Program-made: the position numbers and the translations under genes
Source: Sulfitobacter donghicola DSW-25 = KCTC 12864 = JCM 14565
Lineage (GTDB): Bacteria > Pseudomonadota > Alphaproteobacteria > Rhodobacterales > Rhodobacteraceae
Assembly: GCF_000622405.1 (NCBI RefSeq)
Contig: NZ_JASF01000001.1
Span: 1 to 64,000, forward strand
DNA: 64,000 bases
Reading direction: 5' to 3'
Notes under the pieces: model-generated
Database searches by the model: none
Told to the model about the DNA's origin: nothing
Seen by the model: the letters and a program-made list of their open reading frames with translations, nothing else
Shown: piece after piece, positions 9,123-15,582 of the stretch
How positions within the stretch are numbered: position 1 is the first letter of the stretch
Layout: the number at the start of each line of letters is the position of its first letter

Positions 9123-9341
9123 GCGCGCTGACGTCAGATCAATTGTCGTCAGATGGCCAACGCCCTGTTCCTCCAGAATGGCGGTGATATAGGCACTTCT
9201 TTTGCCATGAAAAAAGCCAAGCTCGAGGATGCGGCGTGCATTGTTGTTTCTGATGAGTTCCCGAAGGCGGTCCGCCTGCGCGCGTTTCATGTAAGGTAAA
9301 TGACCGATTGCGGCATCGACGTCGCTTAAATGCGTTGTCAT
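9115..9341 (-). pseudogene. Methyltransferase, N-terminal part, cut off by IS66
   Basis: Start and SAM-binding half of the methyltransferase whose end lies at 5584-6033. ATG at 9341 has AGGAG five bases upstream. The glycine-rich motif I appears as RRILELGFFHGKRSAYI with the acidic end of strand 2 at TTIDLTSA. Translation runs from residue 1 to 73 before the duplicated target site and then enters the terminal repeat and stops. Without its C-terminal half, the fragment is unlikely to be functional. Confidence 0.85.
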
Positions 9342-9582
9342 GGGAGCTCCTGAAATTCACTGTTGCACCGTGAGCATCCTATTTTGGCAATAAGATGTTT
9401 TGCATTTCATGGCGGACGCATCCTAACTGACATGCGCAAACGGTGACTGGCAATGTAGAAAAACTGCTTTCTTGACTATAAAAGCACCATAATGAATTCT
9501 ACCGTTAGTGGATAAATTTATTACGCTATTCAAACGGTCTGGGAATTATCCTGACAGCTACACATTTTGAGAGGTGCCTATT

Positions 9583-11223
9583 ATGGGCAACGAACTGCAA
9601 TACACATCTGTCTTGGACAATAGTCTGTTGGAATTCGGTGAATCCAAATTGTCGATTGGCCAATACGGATATGGAGAACAACTTTTCGATATCACAGGCA
9701 TATTCGAAGACGGGCTTAGCTTTGGCGGTGGAACAGTCACTCAGCTTCGCGTCAATACCTACGGCGGCATGGAGCTTGTCGGCGCGGCGGGATACACGCA
9801 GGGCGAGCTATATGTTCTTAGCCGTGACCTTGATGCGCACGCCACCGAGAATACGGAAGATAATGTAGGTATCTTTTTTGATACCAACGAAGAACGCGAT
9901 AGTGTTGTCATCACATGGAACAATGTGGGGCTGTCCTATATCGAGTCGCCGCGGCAAACATTTCAGGCCGAGATTATCGACCGTGGCGAGGGAGATTCCG
10001 AAATCATCCTGCGCTATCTCGAGATTGATTACGGCGGGGACGGTAATACCTATTTCGACGTAGATATTTACAGCTATTACGGGTCATCTGGGTTTCGACA
10101 ACTTCTGAATCTGAACAGATCAAACACTCAATTCAATGATCTTGATACCCGCATCGGCAACACAGGCGTAGCAGGGGTAGAGCAGATTTTGTTGCGCGAC
10201 GGGGAGCCGTTTGGCTTTACGCTGACAGGCACGGATGAGGCCGATCTGTTGATGGGCGGGCCCTTGGCCGATGTCCTTGACGGTCTGGGCGGCGATGACA
10301 CGATCGAGGGTCAGGGCGGCCCGGATATAATTACCGGCGGGGAGGGGGACGATCTGATCACCTCCAGCGGAGCTGGCCAGAATTATTATGGTAATGAACG
10401 GGTTGGCGCCTCCATCGACGGAGGGGCAGGAAATGACACGCTGCGCACCGGTATCGACGACGATACCATCATCGGGGGTGAAGGTGACGACTTGATCAAT
10501 GGCGGACACGGCTCAAACGATCTGTCTGGTGGCGATGGCAATGACATCATCCGCTTTGGCGGTAGCGGCGACAGTACCGTCACGGGCGGCAACGGTGACG
10601 ACATGATTGATGGCAGCTTCCTGAATGATCAGGGAAATTCGTACTATTACTACGGCCGCAGTGGTGCAGACATTGATGCAGGGATCGGCGATGACACTGT
10701 TCTGGGTACCAATGGCCAGGACGTCATCGCAGGGCAGGCTGGCAATGACAGTGTGTTGGCTGGTGGCGGCAACGATATGATCTTTGGCGGGGAGGGGGAT
10801 GATATCCTGACCGGCGGACAAGGCCGTGATACAATCGAAGGCGGCGCAGGGGATGATTTCATCTTTGGCGCCTTGGGCGCGGATGTGGCCACGGGCGGGG
10901 AGGGCACTGACCGGTTCTATGCTTCCACCCAGCGCGGCGACCAGCTACGCATCCTCGACTATAATTATGACGAGGGCGACTTCCTTGTTCTGGACGGTGA
11001 TCTGGTGGACCGTGACAGCATCGAATTGCTCTATACAACCGCGCTCACCGCAAACGGTCTGGAAACGCGGGACTACAATCTTGGTATTCGCAGCGAGAAC
11101 GGTTTCCAAAGTGTCTTTACCTTTGGCAACGAGTCAGAGATCGATCAAATTCTGCTGCGTCTGCCTGCCACAGAAGGCGGCTCTGTTGCCCCGATCCTGT
11201 TCGATTTGTCTGATCTGGTCTGA
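9583..11223 (+). CDS. RTX calcium-binding protein with nidogen-like N-terminal domain
   Basis: A 546-residue secreted-type protein. Residues about 25-210 resemble a nidogen-like (NIDO) domain: FDITGIFEDGLSF, NTYGG, VVITWNNVGLSYIESPRQTFQAEIIDRG. About ten GGxGxDxxx calcium-binding nonapeptide repeats follow (residues about 215-455), then a short tail ending FDLSDLV. RTX proteins leave the cell through type I secretion using a C-terminal signal, and no signal peptide is seen. Unlike the other RTX genes here, it lacks the shared C-terminal module. ATG at 9583 is preferred to the GTG at 9574 because AGAGG lies 8 bases before it. Likely a matrix or adhesion protein; its ligand is unknown. Confidence 0.78.
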   Translation: MGNELQYTSVLDNSLLEFGESKLSIGQYGYGEQLFDITGIFEDGLSFGGGTVTQLRVNTYGGMELVGAAGYTQGELYVLSRDLDAHATENTEDNVGIFFDTNEERDSVVITWNNVGLSYIESPRQTFQAEIIDRGEGDSEIILRYLEIDYGGDGNTYFDVDIYSYYGSSGFRQLLNLNRSNTQFNDLDTRIGNTGVAGVEQILLRDGEPFGFTLTGTDEADLLMGGPLADVLDGLGGDDTIEGQGGPDIITGGEGDDLITSSGAGQNYYGNERVGASIDGGAGNDTLRTGIDDDTIIGGEGDDLINGGHGSNDLSGGDGNDIIRFGGSGDSTVTGGNGDDMIDGSFLNDQGNSYYYYGRSGADIDAGIGDDTVLGTNGQDVIAGQAGNDSVLAGGGNDMIFGGEGDDILTGGQGRDTIEGGAGDDFIFGALGADVATGGEGTDRFYASTQRGDQLRILDYNYDEGDFLVLDGDLVDRDSIELLYTTALTANGLETRDYNLGIRSENGFQSVFTFGNESEIDQILLRLPATEGGSVAPILFDLSDLV

Positions 11224-11285
11224 TCGATAAACTTCTGCGCGCCTCCCTCCCGCACGCGCCAAAATCGCTTGAGAGAATGCGCGTC

Positions 11286-11697
11286 ATGGAACAAAATATA
11301 GAATACACGCAGGTATTGCTTCCTGTTGGTGGCCCGCAGCGGATTACACTGGGCGACAGACAGGGGGTTGCCCGAAAACCTGGAGATCGCCCCCCTCGAT
11401 GGTGGGGCGGCGTTGATAATTTTTTCAACCTGGCACCTTCGATCACGGATCGGACTGGATTCAGGATCATGATGCCTCCGCCGGTGATGTGCTGGCTTTC
11501 TAGGGGGCCAATGCAACACACGCGCAATCCCAGACCAATATGGCCAACACATCAGGGGCTGGTGATGCCACTTTAGAAGAGGTGTTCGCCATTTACCGGC
11601 TAACCGGCTAGACAATATGGCCGCTGGTGTGGATATGGATGCGATCAACCTAAAGGTTGGCGGGGCTGTTTTTGATCTGATGCATGAGCCGATATGA
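11286..11697 (+). pseudogene. Decayed RTX gene with remnant of the shared C-terminal module
   Basis: From about 11395 the sequence aligns with the C-terminal module of the intact RTX genes but with frameshifts and stops. DHGSDWIQDHDASAGDVLAF is followed by TAG, then GAGDATLEEVFAIYRLTG and another TAG, and a shifted frame then reads DAINLKVGGAVFDLM before TGA at 11697. An ATG at 11286 begins a short reading frame (MEQNIEYTQVLLPVGG) that may be the remains of the original N-terminus, brought close by an internal deletion. No function is expected. It lies just after an RTX gene that lacks this module. Confidence 0.75.
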
Positions 11698-11799
11698 AAC
11701 GGTAATCAATTTTTTATATCAGCTCACTAATATTCATTACATAATAAACCTTATGTGTAAGTCATGTGTAGCCGGGTGCGCGCTACTTTGAAGTGCGAC

Positions 11800-11832
11800 T
11801 CCTATTAGAAAACAATGAGTTATCTAATAGGA
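11800..11832. promoter_or_regulatory. Perfect 10-bp inverted repeat ahead of the IS30 transposase
   Basis: TCCTATTAGA (11800-11809) and TCTAATAGGA (11823-11832) form perfect arms around 13 bases, directly upstream of the transposase start. The second arm includes part of the ribosome-binding site (GGAGG), so a hairpin could hide it and dampen translation from read-through transcripts. That role is inferred. Confidence 0.5.
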
Positions 11833-11842
11833 GGAATATCGC

Positions 11843-12844
11843 ATGGGAACCGTTTACACGCAACTGAGCATGCAAGAACGTCGTAGAATTGAAGATTGGT
11901 GGCTCGCAAAGGTCCCTGTCGCTGAGATGGCGCGCGTTCTGAAGCGTCACAAATCGACGATCTTTCGCGAGATCAAACGCAACTTTTGGGCGGATGACTC
12001 TTTACCCAAGAAGTATGCTGGATACTTTGGTATGGCAGCACACCAGCGCACCCAGAAACGCCGATCCAGGCAACGCAAACTGATCCGACACCCTGATTTG
12101 TGTAAGCGCGTGATTGAACGGATCAAACAAGGCTGGACGCCCGAGCAAATCGGCAATCGGATGATCTATGAAGGCGACAAACAACGTGTCTGCCAAGAAA
12201 CGATCTATCGCTACATCTACTCCAAAGAAGGCATGGATCAAGAACTTTGGTGGTACCTGCCCTTGCATCGAAAGAACCGGACGCCGCGTCGTGCCCGTAA
12301 GCGCCAAAAGTCAAAGTTTGACCGTGATGTCAGCATTTTGTTCCGTCCCGATGATGTCGCCCACCGTCGTCAGTTTGGTCATTGGGAAGGCGATTTGATG
12401 ATCTTTCGCCGCGAGCAGGGCAAGGCAAACGTGGCCTCTTTGGTCGAACGCAAAACACGCTTCGCCGTCCTGTTCCGCAACAATGATCGAAGTTCAAAGC
12501 ACTTCATGACACGGCTGATGAATATCATGGAGCCCCTGCCCCAAACCGCGCGCAAATCCATCACTTTTGACCGTGGGATAGAGTTCTCAGGTTGGCGAAA
12601 GCTCGAACCGGGGATCGGCACCGAAGCCTGGTTCTGCGACCCGCAGGCACCTTGGCAAAAAGGGTCCGTAGAAAGTTTGAACAAACGTGCCCGTCGTTAT
12701 CTTCCTCGTGACACACCAATCGCCGCGCTCTCAAATCGCGATATAATGGCGATTTGTGACCGCTTGAACGGAACGCCAAGGAAGTGCCTAGGATGGCGAA
12801 CGCCGGCCGAAGCCTTCGCCGAAGAAATCAGAAAACTAAGATAG
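11843..12844 (+). CDS. IS30-family transposase
   Basis: A 333-residue IS30-type transposase. The N-terminal helix-turn-helix reads LSMQERRRIEDWW..VAEMARVLKRHKSTIFREIKRN, and the C-terminal DDE catalytic core is seen in GHWEGDLMI (first Asp), SITFDRGIEFSGW (second Asp) and WQKGSVESLNKRARRYLP (Glu). The length is normal and the frame intact. A strong GGAGG lies 7 bases before the ATG. It enables cut-and-paste or circle-type movement of its element. Confidence 0.93.
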   Translation: MGTVYTQLSMQERRRIEDWWLAKVPVAEMARVLKRHKSTIFREIKRNFWADDSLPKKYAGYFGMAAHQRTQKRRSRQRKLIRHPDLCKRVIERIKQGWTPEQIGNRMIYEGDKQRVCQETIYRYIYSKEGMDQELWWYLPLHRKNRTPRRARKRQKSKFDRDVSILFRPDDVAHRRQFGHWEGDLMIFRREQGKANVASLVERKTRFAVLFRNNDRSSKHFMTRLMNIMEPLPQTARKSITFDRGIEFSGWRKLEPGIGTEAWFCDPQAPWQKGSVESLNKRARRYLPRDTPIAALSNRDIMAICDRLNGTPRKCLGWRTPAEAFAEEIRKLR

Positions 12845-12960
12845 AAAAATGTCGCAACCTAACTTGAGTTCACAAGCGATAATGTCACCCCAGAGCAAAG
12901 CAGAAGTGTCACTCTCCTGGCAAAACGATGTGAGGATGAGCGGACATGGGATGGGTGATG

Positions 12961-13088
12961 ATGAGCGAGCGCGAGTTAAACCGCGTTGAAGTATTGGCAC
13001 AAGTGGATGATGGTCGTCTGTCAGTCGACAATGCCGCGAACATGCTGGATCTGACACGACGCCAAGTTTTCAGGCTTTTGAAGCGGTA
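12961..13088 (+). pseudogene. ISNCY-like transposase, N-terminal fragment
   Basis: Forty-two codons starting MSERELNRVEVLAQVDDGRL and running through the helix-turn-helix NMLDLTRRQVFRLLKR, typical of the N-terminus of ISNCY-family transposases. The frame is cut at a GTA by an IS3-family element and resumes at 14351 as YRQNGASAIRHKARGKSPN. The upstream region 12862-12960 probably holds the ISNCY left end, but its exact limit is not clear. Confidence 0.75.
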
Positions 13089-13154
13089 AGAGGTGGTCGC
13101 AGAAATTCAGACCAGTCGTTAAGGTGGATCGCATGATGAAAGAAGTGATCCGAA

Positions 13155-13463
13155 ATGAAGAAACGAAAGAACCACTCGCCTGAGTTCAAGGCCAAGGTTG
13201 CACTTGAAGCGATCCGCGAGGAGATGACGCTGGCGGAACTGTCCAAGAAATATGGGGTCCATCCCACTCAGATCGGCACATGGAAGCGTGCAGCGATAGA
13301 GAACATGTCGACTGCCTTTACCCGCAAAGGCTCAGCGCCCGAACCGGTCAGTGCTGCTGACGTCGACAAGTTGCATTCCAAGATTGGCCAGCTGGTGGTG
13401 GAACGGGATTTTTTAGCGGACGCCTCGCATCAGTTGCTCGGGACGCGAGGCAAAAAATGGTGA
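13155..13463 (+). CDS. IS3-family transposase OrfA
   Basis: A 102-residue OrfA with the N-terminal helix-turn-helix KKRKNHSPEFKAKVALEAI...LAELSKKYGVHPTQIGTWK and a C-terminal coiled-coil segment (KLHSKIGQLVVERDFLADA). It ends in a run AAAAAA (13452-13457) where a -1 ribosomal frameshift would fuse it to OrfB, as in other IS3 elements. On its own, OrfA normally acts as a DNA-binding regulator. Confidence 0.92.
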   Translation: MKKRKNHSPEFKAKVALEAIREEMTLAELSKKYGVHPTQIGTWKRAAIENMSTAFTRKGSAPEPVSAADVDKLHSKIGQLVVERDFLADASHQLLGTRGKKW

Positions 13464-14287
13464 GCCGTGATCATAAGTTGAGTATGCGTAAACAGTGCGA
13501 ACTGCTGCAGCTGTCGCGGTCACGCCTTTACTATCAGCCTGTCGGCGAAAGCGCAGAAAATCTGCAAGTCATGGAAATCATCGACAAGCAGTTCTTGGAA
13601 ACGCCTTGGTATGGGTCGCGTCAGATGGCTCGGTACATGAAGCGCAATAATCACCCATGTGGTCGCCACCGTGTCCGCCGGTTGATGCGCCTCATGCGGT
13701 TGGTTCCGATCTATCAGGAACCAAACACCAGCAAAAAGCATCCGCAACATAAGATCTGGCCGTATCTGCTGAGGAATGCGGTGATCGACCGACCAAACCA
13801 AGTCTGGTGCGCAGACATTACCTACATTCCTATGCGGCGGGGCTTCCTGTATCTGGTCGCAATAATGGATTGGTGCAGCCGCAAGGTTTTGGCATCGAGG
13901 CTGTCAAACAGCATGGATGCTGACTTCTGCGTAGAGGCTTTGAAGGAAGCATTGGCCGAGTACGGCAAGCCGGAGATATTCAACACCGATCAGGGCAGCC
14001 AATTTACCAGCGGCGCTTGGATCGACGTGCTGGTCGACGCAAAAATCAAGATAAGCATGGACGGTAAAGGCGCGTGGCGCGACAACCGGATGATCGAGCG
14101 CCTATGGAGGTCGCTGAAGTATGAATGCGTCTATCTGAATGCCTTTGAGACAGGTTCAGAAATGCGCGCGGGTATCGGAAAATGGCTGACCTACTATAAT
14201 GCCGAGCGCCCCCACTCGACGCACGGCATATTGACCCCCGATGAAGTCTATGTCAGCAAAACAGAACCAATGAGATTAGCAGCCTAA
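13457..14287 (+). CDS. IS3-family transposase OrfB
   Basis: A 276-residue catalytic part with an rve integrase core: VWCADITYIPMRRGFLYL (first Asp), EIFNTDQGSQFTS (second Asp) and the final Glu in NRMIERLWRSLKYECVYL, ending in the family's YNAERPHSTHGILTPDEVY. It lies in the -1 frame relative to OrfA and shares the A6 run with it, so it is probably made as an OrfAB fusion. The frame is intact. Confidence 0.93.
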   Translation: MVSRDHKLSMRKQCELLQLSRSRLYYQPVGESAENLQVMEIIDKQFLETPWYGSRQMARYMKRNNHPCGRHRVRRLMRLMRLVPIYQEPNTSKKHPQHKIWPYLLRNAVIDRPNQVWCADITYIPMRRGFLYLVAIMDWCSRKVLASRLSNSMDADFCVEALKEALAEYGKPEIFNTDQGSQFTSGAWIDVLVDAKIKISMDGKGAWRDNRMIERLWRSLKYECVYLNAFETGSEMRAGIGKWLTYYNAERPHSTHGILTPDEVYVSKTEPMRLAA

Positions 14288-14350
14288 ATGAAAACCTGAT
14301 CCATCTTAGCAAGGCTGCAAACTGGTCCAAAATCTAGGACCACCTCTGTA

Positions 14351-14636
14351 TCGCCAGAATGGCGCGTCCGCGATCCGGCACAAGGCGCGCGGCAAATCAC
14401 CGAACAATCAAATCCACAAAGCCAACCGTGACTACGCGCTGAGCCTGATCAAAAAGAGCTACGCAGACTTCGGGCCGCCCCAGGCGGCTGAGATGCTGGC
14501 CGAACATCGCGGTTTTAAAGTGTCCCGTGAGACGCTGCGCAAATGGATGCAGGAAGATGGCATATGGTTGTCCCGCAAACAGCCCCGCACATTCCATCAG
14601 CCGCGACTCCGCAGAGAATGCTTTGGCGAACTGATC
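14351..14636 (+). pseudogene. ISNCY-like transposase, second fragment
   Basis: Continuation of the fragment at 12961-13088, reading RQNGASAIRHKARGKSPN, then NRDYALSLIKKSYADFGP and HRGFKVSRETLRKWMQEDG up to RECFGELIP. Homology to the family stops there, where QIDGSDHxWF would be expected, and the rest of the transposase is absent. The element was therefore truncated by deletion in addition to being interrupted by IS3. Confidence 0.78.
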
Positions 14637-14730
14637 CCCACAAAGGCTGATCGTTTAACAATCGCTGGGCAGTAAAATATCTTATTAACCGATCGGGCAA
14701 AGCTGCTCTGCCCTCTTATGCAGCCTTTCC

Positions 14731-14865
14731 CGTTCCCATTGTTCCCGTCGTTACCACGTAGTTCGGAAAAGAAAAGCTGGGCCTGTAGAGCACATATACG
14801 CGTCATAGAAAGGTGATCCATCAGGAGCATACTCTTTGGATTTTGGGGTGGGAACAGTGGGAACG
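14731..14865. repeat. Pair of inverted 16-base elements
   Basis: CGTTCCCATTGTTCCC at 14731-14746 and, reverse complemented, CGTTCCCACTGTTCCC at 14850-14865, with one mismatch and about 100 bases between them. Each is itself made of two GTTCCC units. They may be binding sites for a protein of the adjacent replication-type module. Confidence 0.55.
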
Positions 14866-14972
14866 ATATCTAGGAAAAAAGATATGCGCTTCAAGCCTTC
14901 TACTCTTCTACATATAGAAAGAGTGATTTTTAACGTCCGATAAATAACATTATATTTCAGTCACTTAAAAAC

Positions 14973-14981
14973 TTATCCACA
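14973..14981 (+). promoter_or_regulatory. DnaA box
   Basis: TTATCCACA, a perfect match to the bacterial DnaA-binding consensus, within an AT-rich stretch upstream of the primase-like and DUF927 genes. A single box can occur by chance, so the origin role is only suggested. Confidence 0.5.
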
Positions 14982-15072
14982 AAGAAATTAGATCAGATCC
15001 GGTCACTCTCTTGCCGCAACAGTGCTTTGCGAGAATATAAAATCATGAGCCATGAGATGGCTATCGAAGATG

Positions 15073-15107
15073 TCCGGGTGGTGTAACGCCAATCACTTCC
15101 ACCCGGA
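15073..15107. repeat. 9-bp inverted repeat upstream of the primase-like gene
   Basis: TCCGGGTGG (15073-15081) and CCACCCGGA (15099-15107) are perfect arms around a 17-base loop. It could be an operator or a hairpin in the leader of the gene starting at 15184. Confidence 0.45.
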
Positions 15108-15183
15108 GCTATTAGGGTCTTCGTTATGATCGTCTCATATTCTTTTACCGTGGGCAATGCCTACTATTGATGGAGTATGCGAT

Positions 15184-15582
15184 ATGCATAAGCATCCCCT
15201 TGATCTCTGCCGGCAGGTGTCTTCACCCAGCCTGGTTTCAAAAAATAAGACAAAGAAAAATACGAAGCAGCGGCTCCGTCGGCACGGCAAGGATATTTTC
15301 CTTGCTGTGAACGACGCAGCATTGCCCATGTTCGAGAGCCTTTGTGCACGCTGGCTTCCTAGCGGAAGGCTTCAGTCAAGAGAATGGGTGGCCTGCAACC
15401 CTACGCGCAACGACAGGCGTCCCGGAAGTTTCAGGATCAATGTTGATACTGGGATGTGGGCAGAGTTCGCAATCCCGGGAGTACAGGGCGGCGATCCTAT
15501 CAGCCTTCGGGCCTATCTGGAGGGCTTGACCCAGATTGAGGCAGCGCGCCTGCTTGCTGACGAACTGGGGGTGGACGCATGA
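15184..15582 (+). CDS. Primase-like small protein upstream of DUF927 gene
   Basis: A 132-residue protein. Its C-terminal part (WLPSGRLQSREWVACNPTRNDRRPGSFRINVDTGMWAEFA...GGDPISLRAYLEGLTQIEAARLLADELG) has the layout of the zinc-binding domain of DnaG-like primases (substrate word, fold, then GGD..SL..). The expected CHC2 cysteines are not seen, so it may be a degenerate or accessory version. ATG at 15184 has GGAG eight bases upstream and is preferred to the ATG at 15157. It overlaps the DUF927 gene by 4 bases (ATGA), implying joint action in DNA replication. Specific function is unproven. Confidence 0.6.
   Translation: MHKHPLDLCRQVSSPSLVSKNKTKKNTKQRLRRHGKDIFLAVNDAALPMFESLCARWLPSGRLQSREWVACNPTRNDRRPGSFRINVDTGMWAEFAIPGVQGGDPISLRAYLEGLTQIEAARLLADELGVDA

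Larger units (their letters stand above)
11788..12861 (+). mobile_element. IS30-family element, ends approximate
   Basis: The region contains one intact IS30-family transposase. Candidate ends share only a short weak match (TGCGAC near 11794 and, reverse complemented, near 12853), and no target duplication was found, so the limits are estimates. The right side abuts the start of the ISNCY-like fragment. Confidence 0.4.
13089..14347 (+). mobile_element. Complete IS3-family insertion sequence (1259 bp)
   Basis: Ends are AGAGGTGGTCGCAGAAATTC on the left and, reverse complemented, AGAGGTGGTCCTAGATTTTG on the right. They are followed inward by matching GACCAG and later GATGGATC/GGTGGATC blocks. 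A 3-bp duplication GTA flanks it (13086-13088 and 14348-14350). It carries overlapping orfA and orfB with an A6 slippery run. Removing it restores the ISNCY-like reading frame (..LLKRYRQNGA..), which fixes both boundaries. Confidence 0.92.
14637..15183. other. Non-coding region with origin-like signals ahead of the DUF927 pair
   Basis: No convincing gene. The stretch from about 14870 to 14995 is AT-rich. It contains a pair of inverted 16-base elements (14731-14746 and 14850-14865), a perfect DnaA box (14973-14981) and a 9-bp inverted repeat (15073-15107). The combination resembles a small replication origin or a regulatory region for the replication-type genes that follow. This is inference, and no attachment-site repeat was found. 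Confidence 0.4.

Noticed and set aside
10240..10900. Regular short DNA repeats that could suggest a CRISPR array
   Set aside because: Periodicity is 27 bases, in frame, and encodes GGxGxDxxx nonapeptides; there are no conserved repeats separated by unique spacers and no cas genes.
11780..12880. Exact terminal repeats and target duplication for the IS30 element
   Set aside because: Only a short TGCGAC match could be aligned, and no flanking duplication was found; boundaries are given as approximate only.
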